Shown in pieces: positions 10,933-21,662 of a stretch of DNA of 64,000 nt (position 1 is its first letter; every line of letters starts with the position of its first letter). The notes beneath the pieces are model-generated. The model did not search any database and was not told the DNA's origin. It saw only the letters and a program-made list of their open reading frames with translations. This DNA comes from Lathyrus oleraceus. Lineage: Eukaryota; Streptophyta; Magnoliopsida; Fabales; Fabaceae. Where the stretch lies: contig NC_066585.1 in NCBI RefSeq assembly GCF_024323335.1, positions 531,230,582-531,294,581 on the forward strand. Reading direction: 5' to 3'. The translations under genes were made by a program, and so were the position numbers.

Positions 10933-13358
10933 GTCCTCCACAAGTGGATTCGATTGGAGGTAACAAATACTTTGTTACATTAATAGATGATTTTAGTAGA
11001 AAATGGTGGTCTTACCTGATCTAGAAGAAAAATGAAGTGATCGAGGTATTTTCCAAGTTTAAATCTATGGTCGAAAGACAGAGCGGTCGAAAGATCAAGA
11101 TTTTAAGGACAAATGATGGTGGAGAATATGTGTCTAAAGACTTCGACGCATTATGTGTGAAAGAAGAGATTGTGCATGAGGTGGTGCCACCCTACACTCC
11201 ATAGTAGAATGGAGTCGCAGAAAGGAAGAACATAACCATTATGAATATGGTTAGAAGTATGTTGAAAAGCAAGCATCTACCCAAAGAACTATGGGGATAA
11301 GCTGTGTCGACTGTGACATATATCCTGAACAGACGTCTGAAGAAGAAGCTAGTGGGAATCACGCCAGAAGAATGTTGGTATGGTGTCAAGCCTAGCTTGA
11401 GTCATCTGAGGGTGTTTGGATCCATAGCACATAGACATGTGCCAGATCAGTTGAGAAGAAAACTTGATGACAAGTCGGGTCAGATGATCCTGATAAGATA
11501 TCATTCGACTAGAGGATACAAGTTGTTCCACCTAGTGAATAAGCAAGTGGTGATCAACAGGGATATGATCATAGATGAGCTTAAGGAGTGGGATTGGACT
11601 GAGAATGTCAAAAAAGATTCAGTGAGAATCTTTTATGATGAACCAGCTAGTGAAGTCGAAAGAGAAGTTCGATAGAAAGAAGTCAGAGGTGAAGCAGGCC
11701 CAAGCAGACCTCAAAGAATAAGACACATGCCTGCAAGGTTGCAAGAATGTGAGATTACATCAGATGACGTGGTCAATGAAGAAGGTGATATGGTAGACTA
11801 TGCTTTCTACGTAGATGTCGAACCTGTCAATGCAGCTGAGGCATTGAAAGATTCAAAGTGGATGAAAGCAATGGATAAAGAGCTGAAGTCAATCGAAGTC
11901 AACAACACTTGGTCACTTGTAGAATTACCCCAAGACAAGAAGGCAATCGATGTGAAGTGGGTATACAAAATGAAGTTGAAACCCATAGGAGAATTGAATC
12001 GACACAAGGCGAGACTTGTGGCGAAAGGATTTCTTCAAAAAGAAGGAATCAACTTCGATGAGGTTTTTGCACCTGTTGCTAGGATCAAAACAATCAGGTT
12101 GGATATTGGTCTAGCAAACATGAACAACTGGCAGATGGATGTGAAATGTGCTTTCCTTAATGGCCCCTTAGAAGAAGAAGTTTATGTTGCACAACCAGGT
12201 GAGTTTGTGAAACATGGCGAAGAAAGAAAAATGCACAGGCTGCATAAAGCCCTGTACGGACTTAAACAAGCTCCAATAGCTTGGAACAAGAAGATAAATG
12301 AATTTCTAAGGGAGAAGGAATTTGTGAAGTGAAAATCTGAACATGGAGTATATGTAAGAAGAAGCAAGAGTGAATTGCTTATACTATGTCTCTATGTTGA
12401 TGACCTGTTGATAACAAGTAGTTGCAAGAAGGAGATCGAAGACTTTAAAGGTGATCCCAACAAGGAACTCGAAATGTCAGATCTGGGTGACATTTCATAT
12501 TTTCTTGGCATCGAATTCTATAAGAGTGGTAGAGGTTTGATGACGCATCAAAGAAGGTATGCATGCAAAATTCTCAAGAGATTTGAGATGCAAGATTGCA
12601 ACCTAACTTCGACTCTAGCTGAGCCCAAATTACAATTGTCAAAAGATTCAGATGAAGATGATGTCGACCCAACCCAATACATAAGACTTATTGGGTCACT
12701 CCGACACCTTTGTCACATAAGGCCTAACTTAGCATACAATGTAGGTATGATGAGTAGGTTCATGCAGAAGCCAAATGTATCACATCTAGCAGCGACGAAG
12801 AGGATACTAAGGTATCTGAAGGGAACTCTCGACTATGGCATTTTGTTTCCTGCAGCTGATGAAGGAAAAGAATGAAAATTAGTGGGATACATCGACTCAA
12901 GTTGGTGTAGTGATGCTAAGGATCGAAAATCCACAGTTGGCTATGTGTTTATGCTAGGTGGTGCACCAGTTGCTTGGAGTTCGAGAAAAGAGCCAGTAGT
13001 GGCATTATCATCGTGCGGAGCAGAATACATAATTGCTTCTCTTTGTGCATGTCAAGCAACATGGATGATGAATCTGGTCAAAGAGATAACAGCGAAAAGT
13101 CATGGAGCAATTACCATGAAGATCGACATCATGTCAACTATCAATCTGGCAAAGAATCCGATAGCACATGGTCAAAGCAAGCACATCGAAATGAGGTTCC
13201 ATTATCTCGGAGAGCATGTAACAGATGGGAAGATGAATGTGGAATACTGCAGAACTGAGAATCAGATTACAGACATCATGACGAAGGGAGTGCAGGTCGA
13301 AGTGTTCAGAAGACTAAGAGCTATGATGAATATAGATAGCTTAGACACAATGAATTAG
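10933..13358 (+). pseudogene. Copia element 1, integrase C-terminus, reverse transcriptase, RNase H
   Basis: Continues the polyprotein after the Ogre insertion. The integrase glutamate region NGVAERK is at about 11205-11230 and is preceded by two stop codons. Reverse transcriptase follows from about 11840 ([29 protein letters not shown]) with the catalytic YVDD at about 12393. RNase H is at about 12882-13358 (IDSSWCSDAKDRKSTVGY, SCGAEYI). Stops occur near 11673, 12330 and 12873. The product would copy and integrate the element; here it is broken. Confidence 0.85.
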
Positions 13359-13364
13359 GTGGTG

Positions 13365-13675
13365 TGCTGAATTGTAATTCCTTGTATCGAAGCATGTTTC
13401 TCGACAGGAACAAGGAAATGTCGAACCACCTAGTATGTTGAGTTGCGTTAGTGTGTCAAAGTGTTGAAGCATGTTGCTTCACATAGGATTTCGACTTATG
13501 CCTATTTTAGTAGTGTTAGCTATTTTGGGCTTTTATAGTTTTGTGCTTTGACTTGAGGTCCAAGTTAACCTAAATCTATAAATAGAGAGAGTAACCCTTA
13601 TTTTTTGTAATGAAGTGAATATAGTATTCATAACATTGTATTCACAGTATTTTACAGTTGCAAAGTGAATAAGAA
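13365..13675 (+). repeat. 3' LTR of copia element 1, truncated
   Basis: Begins TGCTGAATTG after a short purine tract (AGGTGGTG) and matches the first ~310 bases of the 5' LTR at 4396, ending at GTGAATAAGAA where the homology stops. About 130-160 bases of the LTR end are missing. AAATT occurs both before the 5' LTR (4391-4395) and after this break (13676-13680), but since the LTR end is lost this may be chance. Confidence 0.8.
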
Positions 13676-14470
13676 AAATTGTCGGTCAAATCATCAAGTT
13701 GTTTTCAGATGTGTTGTAATTTCGGAGTTAAAAATTCAATTTAACTTCAGAAACTGCTTAAACGCATAGAGTTTATTGACCAACCTCAGATAGAGTGCTT
13801 CTTACATGAATTACTCTATGATTGCTTAACATAGCGTTAAATTCAGTAGTTTAATTATCGTTTTATTTTACCTTTAAAAAATATCGTTTAAATCATCGAG
13901 TTGTTGGATTTTCAGATGTGTCGCAATTTTGGAGTTAAAAATTCAATTTAACTTCAGAAACTGCTTAAACACATAGAGTTTATTGACCGACATCAGATAG
14001 AGGGATTCCTACATGAATTACTCTACGGTTGCTTAACATAGCGCTGAATTCAGTAGTTTAATTATCGTTTTGTTTAACTTTAAAAAATATCGTTTAAATC
14101 ATCGAGTTGTTGGATTTTCATATGCGTTACAATTCCGGAGTTAAAAATTTAATTTTACTTCAGAAACTGATTAAACGCATAAAGTTTATTGACCGACTTC
14201 AGATAGAGTGGTTCCTACATGAATTACTCTACGATTGCTTAACATAACGCTAAATTCAGTAGTATAATTTATTGTTTTATTTTACCTTTAAAAAACATCG
14301 CTTAAATCATCGAATTGTTGAATTTTCAGATGTGTCGCGATTTCGGAGTTAGTTCAATTTAACTTCAGAAACTGCTTAAACGCATAGAGTTTATATACCA
14401 GCCTCAAATAGAGTGATTCCTACATGAATTACTCTATTATTGCTTAACATAGCGCTAAATTTAGTAGTTT
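13676..14470. repeat. Tandem repeat, four units of ~205 bp
   Basis: Units start near 13681, 13883, 14089 and 14297 (spacing 202, 206, 208). Each contains AAATCATCGAGTTGTTG, GGAGTTAAAAATTCAATTTA, CTTCAGAAACTGCTTAAACGC and TACATGAATTACTCTA. A further partial unit lies at about 4340-4395 on the other side of copia element 1, so the copia element is inserted in the array. Satellite-like arrays are known inside Ogre elements of Fabeae; whether this one belongs to the neighbouring Ogre LTR is inference. Confidence 0.85.
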
Positions 14471-14699
14471 AAAACATTGATTTATTTTCAGTCTCTTGTC
14501 TTTCTTTGATGTATTTTTTTTTTTGCATTGATTTCATTGTTGTTTACGTTTTCTATTTATTGTTGTTTATTGAGTTTGTATTATTGATTGTTGTATTATA
14601 TCCCCATTTCATAAGTTGTATCCCCATTTCCATAATGTATAATGAGTTTACCGCTTTCATTTATTTATTTTTGTGTTAATTGATTGTTAATTCAAAAAT

Positions 14700-15933
14700 T
14701 AAAATCAACCACTTATAGAAAAGAACAAAAACCAAATATTTGATCCAACATCGAATGATTTTCCCAAATCAAAAACATTTCCACTTCTCAATCATTTTCA
14801 AACCCTTAAATCATTTCGTCCCGTTTTAACTCAAACGTAAGTTAAAACCTCGATCAACATCAAGCGCCTTTTATCCAATTCAAACCAAAAACCTAATTAT
14901 ACTTAAACACCATTTCAAAAGGATGAAACAAGAGATGGTCTAGAGCCTTCAATTCATCTCCTTGATTGTTTGAATACGAGTTTCCTTACTCGGCCATTCG
15001 AGAAATTGTCATTCAGGAAAAACTTCTAATCTGATTCACCTTAAATCACTTTCATAATCAAACTTAAGTCAAACTCATTTTTGTAATAACTTGGACGAAA
15101 AAAGAGGTGGTCTAGAGCCTTTTATTCTCTTCCCCGAGTATTTGAATACGAGTAGCCTTACTCGTCCATTCGACTATTTATCGTTCGTCCAAAATATATT
15201 AACCTTATCTAAATCCTTTTACAATTAAGGATGGAAAAGGAGATGGTCAGAGCCTTCTATTCCTTTTCTCGATTATTTGAATACGAGTTGTCGTACTCAA
15301 CCATTCGAGTAATCATCATTTAACAAAACACTTAACAAATCAAACTTATTTTCTGTCCTTGTGCAACTTCGAAAACGTTTTTAAAAATGAGTATGCTTTA
15401 TTCATATCGATGTGAAACAAACAAAAACTCAGCCTCCAATAGCGAGCAACAAGTAAAGCTTTAGTCACTCGATATGTCTAAATGATCACTCCTTAAAAAC
15501 AATCAACTCAGTAGTTCTTTGTAAGTAGAACTACGTAGTCTTGAATTCTCCATCGCACTTAAAGATAGGTAGGAGCATGACTTTGAAATCTTGTCAGACA
15601 CCCTGTTAATAAAAAATGTCTTTTCTTTCTCTTTTCTCACTCGATAAATAGAAGATCACAATTAACATAAACTAACTTTCAATCACGAATTTAACTAAGA
15701 GATTCCCGTTGAATACAATGGATGTGAGAGGTACTAATATTTTTCCTTTGCATCACCGACTCCCGAACCTGAATTTGGTTGCGACGACCATTTCCTTTTT
15801 CTTTTAAGGGTTTTATCGGTATTTTCCATTTCCTGTTTCATAATAAATAAAGTTCGGTGACGACTCTGTTCGAACATTTATTTTACGAGTGTGCGAATGT
15901 TTCGCGAAGGATCGCGTTTTTCGAGATACAACA
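14700..15933 (+). mobile_element. Ogre-type LTR, 3' part (copy 2)
   Basis: Carries the same series of spaced CGAGTA...TACTCG/TTCGA units as the solo LTR (14930-15310), the block TTCCCGTTGAATACAATGGATG (about 15703), ACCGACTCCCGAACCTGAAT, the TTCGGTGACGACTCTGTTCG block (15851) and an end at ...CGAGATACAACA (15933). The 5' part was not found; the sequence upstream is the 205 bp array (14471-14699 holds only AT-rich sequence). No coding region. Confidence 0.75.
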
Positions 15934-16860
15934 CTAGCCACAACATTATTCTCCACTCTAAGTATAAATGCCATCCTTATATCCAATGTATGTAAGATTA
16001 CAGTTAACAATAGTATCTTGAAAGAGATTAGAAATTTGATAATCAATGCGGTTGACACTTTGTTTTTCATCAGCAATAGTAATTATGATGAAATCACCAC
16101 CAAAAATCCAGATCTCATAAAGGTTAAGTTTATACAAGTCATTAGTAAGGGAGAAGGTAAAGTGCTTGTTAGATTAGGCCAGATGGCCATAAATCCTAGT
16201 AAATCTACACTTTTGAGCATGGTTAGAATAGGTAAAATAGTTGTCTATGAAGTTATTTGAATCACAAACATTTCCCCCCAGCTGAGGTGGAACAATCATG
16301 AACATGGAAATTAGGAATGTTATAACAAAAATTAAAAGAAATCTTCGTAAAAGAAATTAGGGACAACTTAGCTTCAAATAAGAAAACAATATCAGGCTCG
16401 TTGATCCAAATGAACTTCTTTAAGCTCAATGATACAGTTTAAAAAAACATAGGAATTCTTTCGAAACACAACAATAATGGTTTTTTCTTTAACAATAATA
16501 ATTATTTTATGGTAGCTATAAAGTTTTACTTCAAGAACAGTACCAATCTTTGATGATATTTTCCCCATTTGTTTGGTTCTTATTTTTGGAGGGATTCCCC
16601 ATATTTGGACCCAGACCAAAACCTTAATAAACTCCATGTCAATATGGTAGCAGTTGTGGTTCGACAACTGAAGAGAGTGCGATGAATTTCTGAAAATCCA
16701 CAAATACCTTTAAGAATTCTTTTAACAACAGTAGCATTGTTCATAGTAATTCTGAAAAGGCCTTGATCTAGTTATAAAATGGTTATTCCTTATGGATCAC
16801 ACCAAATACTGGCTAGACCCGAGTTGAGAGAATTCTCATGGATTGGTTTTGAAGATAGAA
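15934..16860 (-). pseudogene. LINE (non-LTR retrotransposon) remnant
   Basis: Read on the minus strand, 16703-16392 gives a DUF4283-type Gag-like stretch (VLVWVQIWGIPPK, then KTKQMGKISSKIGTVLE in family-like order). Lower coordinates give pieces typical of the LINE AP-endonuclease: PDIVFL near 16395, then YGH and an IFGGDF-like motif near 16100, and DEK...RIDYQISNLFQDTIV...LTYIG near 16070-15960. The Gag-like and endonuclease parts are nearly adjacent, so sequence between them is deleted; many stops and frame changes are present. It ends exactly where the Ogre LTR ends (15933), so the LTR probably inserted into or recombined with it. Element family not determined. Confidence 0.65.
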
Positions 16861-17924
16861 TTTTTTCAATAATAAATTTTTCTCTCTCTTTAAAATGTTT
16901 TTTTTTATGTCCTGATAATCAGTGTAGTGACATATTTGAGGATCCAAAAATGGGGTGACATATGTCCCTCAGCGAGTGCCCACCTCATGGATCGTCACAT
17001 GGGGTTGTAAATATAGAGTGCAATCTAAGAGGGGGTTTATTAGATTTTTCATATTTTTAGAGTTTTTAAGTGATGGTTCTTAATTATGCTCTTGTTTCCA
17101 AAAATATGTTAATGAACTTATATGACATAAAGTGCATAATTTAAATGCAGAGAAATAAAGAACACATAGTTGTATATTAGTTTTTCTTATCAACCAAGGG
17201 TACATTTAGTCCCCTCATATCCCGTGAGAGATTTTCACTATTTTTATATCTTTGTACAAGTCTCACATCAATACTTCTACTACAATCTTCTAACAATAAC
17301 AAAGAAGCACACCACTTCCCTGATTTCCACAACACCAACAACAATGGTGAACTTTGAATCACCCAAATTCAAAGGACCTTTTCAACAAACAAAAACACAA
17401 CCCTTCCTATTTTCAAATACCTATATAAAATGCAACTACTTTCTTACCGACAAAAATCACCACACACTTCGTGAAATATTATAGTAAACATATAATTTTA
17501 ATACAGACAGATTTTGCAACAGACTTAATTAATTTGTGAGCTTTGTTGCTTTTCTGAAAAATTAAGTTATTCCCTTTCCTCTAACAATTAATAATTACTG
17601 ATGTACTAAGTACTCAAGGAATTAGAAACTTTTATTTGATATAAAAATTATGAACTAAAAATTTATGTTAAAAAATTATGAACATAGTAAATATTTTCCA
17701 AGAAACGTGTTATTTGAAATATGAAAATTCTGGCTTTAAATACATCACAACATGCCTCTTGAAAATGTATTGCAATACTTGAAAAATTTTCGTGATTAAT
17801 TGCAATGATAAGTGAAAAGGTTTCATGAAAATGTACAACGAAAAGGAATTGCAATGTTTTAAAATTTTCAAAAAAGATTCATGGTCCAATTGATTGGGGT
17901 ATTCCACACAATCATTTGGTACTA
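16861..17924. other. No gene recognised
   Basis: AT-rich sequence. Open frames at 17170-17484 (plus) and 17710-17994 (minus) have no recognisable domain, and their composition is like the surrounding DNA. The segment 17017-17165 (GCAATCTAAGAGGGGG...AGAAATAAAGAACACA) resembles sequence often seen at dispersed legume repeats, but I cannot assign it. Confidence 0.5.
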
Positions 17925-17929
17925 AATGT

Positions 17930-18424
17930 TGTTGAATTATAGTTCCTTGTGTCGAAGCAGGTTGCTCGACAGTAACAAGGAAGTGTCGAACCACCTAGTG
18001 TGTTGAATTGTGTTAGTGCGTCGAAGTGTCGAAGCATGTTGCTTCACACAGGATTTTGACTTATGCCTATTTTAATAGTGTTAGCTATTTTGGGCTTTTA
18101 TAGTTTTGGGCTTTGACTTGAGGTCCAAGTTAACCTAAATCTATAAATAGAGGGAGTAACCCTTATTCTTGTAATGAAGTGAATAAAGTATTCATAACAT
18201 TTGTAATTCACAGTATTTTACAGTTGCAAAGTGAATAAGAAGTTTTCCATAGTTTGTGGGCAGAGAGAAACTCTACAAAATTTAATTCTTCTTCTCCTTC
18301 ATCGTTCTTTACTTTCTTTCTTTCTCCATTGTTTTTCTCTTTTCATTGTTATTGTGTGGGTGATAACCATCGTATTCATCAAGATTGATTGAAATTCTCC
18401 ATAGGTTTTGGTGGATTTCCAACA
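17930..18424 (+). repeat. 5' LTR of copia element 2
   Basis: Begins TGTTGAATT and ends TTTCCAACA, followed after TC by the primer binding site TGGTATCAAGAGC at 18427-18439. Matches the LTR at 4396-4834 with insertions that make it 495 bp. The five bases before it are AATGT. The matching 3' LTR is absent because the element is cut at 20648. Confidence 0.85.
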
Positions 18425-18473
18425 TCTGGTATCAAGAGCTCCGGTTTAATCGATTCGTGGGAAGAAAATCACC

Positions 18474-20647
18474 ATGGCAACGAATCATCCAAACAAACAC
18501 TTTCCAGCAAATCTTCTGATTCTCAAGAACAACAATTATGATAATTGGTGCAAGCATATAAAGATTGTGTTCTGTTATCAAGATCTTTGGGATCTTGTGA
18601 AGGAAGGAGTAACAACGCTTGTAGAAGACGCGACAGATCAAGAAAAGGTTGCACATAAAGAATTGAAGAAGAAAGATTATAAAGCTCTCTTTATAATCCA
18701 TCAATGTGTTGATGCAGGTAACTTTGAAAAGGTTAGTGATGTAGATTCAGCGAAAGAAGCATGGGAAAATCTGGAGAAATCGTTTAGAGGCGGGGAGAAT
18801 GTGAAAGAGGTGAGGTTACAAACTCACAAAAGAAAGTATGAATTGCTTCAGATGGAAGACAATGAAAGGATAAGTGATTTCTTCACCAAGGTTACGAAAC
18901 TGGTGAATCAAATGAAGGTATGTGTAGAAGTGTTGACATCAAGATCTGTTGTTGGAAAGATCTTGAAGTCGTTGGCTCCAAAGTTTTACCACGTCGTAGT
19001 AGCCATAGAAGAGTCGAAAGATTTGTCAAAACTGACAAAGGAAGAGCTTCAAGGGACGCTTGAGTCTCATGAATAAAGAATGGCTGAAAGAGCTACAGGA
19101 ATGTCGAATAGTGATATAGCTTTGCAGGTGCAATCAATAAAAGAAAGAAAAGGAAAAGGAAGCTGGAATAGAAACAAAGGCAGAAGAGGCTACAACAGTT
19201 CGACTGATCTAAATCACCAAGAAGGAAACTGGTCGAATCAGAAAAAACCCTGGAACCAAGACAGCCAAAGAGGTGGTGTTGTAGGTAGAGGAATAAGTGG
19301 TGGTCAAAAGCCAGACAAGAGTCACATTTAGTGTTACAATTTTCAGAAGTATGGTCACTATTGTAGTGATTGTCTAGAAAAGTAGAAGAATCAAGAAACT
19401 TATGCAAAACTGGAAAAGCATGAAGAAGAAGAGGCATTACTGATGGTTAGAACAAGAGATGAAGAGAGATTCAAGGACCAATGGTACTTGAACTCAGGAT
19501 GCTCATCACACATGTCTGGAAGGAAATATTGGTTTGTCAACATAAAGCCCTCAATGAAGAACATGGTTAAATTTGCAAATGACAATACTCTAGCAGCTGA
19601 AGATGTTGGTGATGTTCTGATTATGAGGAAAGATGACAAGAGGTCAGTAATTTCAAATGTGTTGTACATACCAGGCATGAAGAGTAATTTGCTCAACATA
19701 TGGCAGTTAGTCGAAAAGAACTACAGGGTGTCGATCAAAGACAAGATGATGAGAGTTCTCGATTCAAATGGAAGGTTGATCTTGAAGGCTCCAATGTCTC
19801 GGAATAGAACCTTCAAGATTGAGCTTAATGTGATGGAGCATAAGTGTCTTGCAACAGTAGCCAGCAGAGATGAATGGATATGGCATTATAGACTTGGTCA
19901 TCTAAATTTCAAAGACATCAGAGATTTGAAGAGAATAAATATGGTTTCAGGATTACCAGAAATCGACATTCCAAACGAAGTGTGTGAAGAATGTGTGCAG
20001 ACGAAGCAACATAAAAACAACTTTAGTAAGGATGCAGAAAGCAGGTCGAAGGAAATTCTTGAAGTCATATACTCTGATGTATATGGTCCTCTCCAGGTGG
20101 ATTCGGTTGGAGGTAACAAATACTTTGTTACATTCATAGATGATTTCAGTCGAAAACTGTGGTCTTACCTGATCAAGAAGAAAAGTGAAGTGATCGAGGT
20201 ATTTGCCAAGTTTAAATCTATGGTCGAAAGACAGAGCGGTCGAAAGATCAAGATTTTGAGGATTGATTGTGGTGGAGAATATGTGTCGAAAGACTTCGAC
20301 GTATTATGTGTGAAAGAAGGGATTGTGCATGAGGTGGTGTCACTCTACACTCCACAGCAGAATGGAGTCGCAGAAAGGAAGAATAAAACTATCATGAATA
20401 TGATTAGAAGTATGTTGAAAGACAAGCATTTACCCAAAGAATTATGGGGAGAAGCTGAGTCGAATGCGACATATATTCTGAACATATGTCCGACGAAGAA
20501 GCTAGAAGGAATCACGCCAGAAGAATGTTGGTTTGGTGCCAAGCCTAATTTGATTCATTTGAGAGTGTTTGGATCTATAGCACATAGACATGTTCCAGAT
20601 CAGTTGAGAAGAAAATTTGATGACAAGTCGAATCAGATGATCCTGAC
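18474..20647 (+). pseudogene. Copia element 2, gag-protease-integrase (truncated)
   Basis: Close relative of copia element 1 and better preserved. Gag starts MATNHPNKHF (18474); stop codons interrupt it at 19074 and 19329, the second inside the zinc knuckle (CYNFQKYGHYCSDC, with one Cys replaced by Phe). The long open frame 19443-20660 has the protease site, with the catalytic Asp changed to Asn (LNSGCSSHMS), then the pre-integrase HxxxxH and CxxC (HYRLGHL; CEEC), and the integrase core with VIYSDVYGP, LRIDCGGEY and NGVAERKN. Homology stops at about 20647 (DDKSNQMIL), so reverse transcriptase, RNase H and the 3' LTR are missing. Immobile by itself. Confidence 0.85.
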
Positions 20648-20821
20648 AATATTATTTTAGTTTGATATTATTTTAGTTTAATAACAGTAAGAAATCATGA
20701 CAGTATTATTTTAGTTTGATATTATTTTTTTATTTTTCAACTTATTTTATTGCTGTTGTTGTTGAATTCATAATAACTAGTGTTTGTATATACACTTATA
20801 CAAACAATTTAGATGATACTA

Positions 20822-21196
20822 CTATTTATGACAACAACAATAATATTTTTGTTTACACACGCCATGTAGATGACCTGGATACGTTGAACAAGCATTCAAA
20901 CACCCTCGAATATTACATTCTTCTGGCCCTACATTCCAACAACAATATTCTTCACATTTTGGAGGAAAATTTACTCCTTCTTCTAAAAAATAAAATAAAA
21001 ATGCCATTAGAAACAAAAGAGAAATTTGATAACAAATCATAGACATGGAATTAAAACAAAACATGGTTTCTAGATCTGAAAAATATAATTCATTTCAAAA
21101 TATTATAGGTCTAGTGTCACCTGATGTTGATGCTAAGACTACAAGAATGCATAGAATTGCTAAGGTATAATGGTGAGTATTGATGCGAGTAGTCAT
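20822..21196 (-). CDS. Defensin-like secreted cysteine-rich peptide 1 (two exons)
   Basis: Exon 1 is 21196-21121 and exon 2 is 20982-20822, joined across a 138 bp intron with GT (21120) and AG (20983) ends; splicing gives 78 aa. Residues 1-25 form a signal peptide with hydrophobic core YTLAILCILVVLAS; the mature part has Cys at 35, 39, 40, 48, 53, 57, 68, 74, 75 and 76. C53-x3-C57 with C74-x-C76 fits the cysteine-stabilised alpha-beta pattern, and G66-V-C68 resembles a gamma core. The paralogue at 25979-26345 shares intron position and phase, the signal peptide, and the Cys frame, which is good evidence that both are genes. Family members are antimicrobial or signalling peptides; the role here is not known. 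Cys 35 and 39 are extra relative to the paralogue. The exact start is supported by its conservation in both copies. Confidence 0.8.
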
Positions 21197-21336
21197 TTTT
21201 CTATGTTAAAGATAGATATTCAACACCTTGCATTATGCTGTTATTTAAGGTGACAAGTGAAGTTAATGCAATTAAATTAAAAGAAAGAAAATGATATCAT
21301 CTATGTAGAATGTTTGACATGTAACCAAAAGCAAAG

Positions 21337-21353
21337 TTCTTTGACTGTTGATA
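21337..21353 (-). promoter_or_regulatory. Conserved upstream block of defensin-like gene 1
   Basis: TTCTTTGACTGTTGATA, identical at 26522-26538, lies about 140 bases upstream of the start in gene 1 and 177 in gene 2, amid more diverged sequence. It contains a W-box-like TTGACT. A TTAAATA TATA-like element on the minus strand lies between, near 21250 and 26430. Regulation by WRKY factors would be inference. Confidence 0.4.
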
Positions 21354-21662
21354 AAAAATATTTTTTATGATACATATTATATGTATTTTACTTTTCTAAT
21401 ATTTATATATTTGGTCAACATCTAATTACTTTTATAACATCTTACAAGAATACTAAAGAAATTGGTGTTAAGGTTATATAAATAACAACAATTTTTATTT
21501 AATAATTTATGTAATTAAATTACTAGAGAAGTTTGTTTTTTCTCATTAAAAAAAGAACAATACTTTTTAATAAAAAATTAAAAGAACCAAAAAAAAACAC
21601 TAGCTTTAATTTGTTTTCCTCGTAAATAAAAAAAGCAAAAGCAATGTTTTAAAAAAACAAAA

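Larger units (their letters stand above)
20650..21360. repeat. Duplicated block, copy 1 (holds defensin-like gene 1)
   Basis: Aligns by eye with 25840-26545. Shared stretches include AATCATGACA..ATTATTTTA before the genes, the coding exons, the 138/142 bp intron, a TTATTTAAGGTGACAAG-like block and the TTCTTTGACTGTTGATA block upstream. It starts where copia element 2 is cut. Confidence 0.75.

Noticed and set aside
4391..13680. AAATT as target-site duplication of copia 1
   Set aside because: The 3' LTR is truncated, so the matching pentamer does not sit at a true element end.
20822..21064. 80-residue single-exon secreted protein starting at 21064
   Set aside because: The start lies in the intron; the paralogue and splice sites support a separate signal-peptide exon at 21121-21196.
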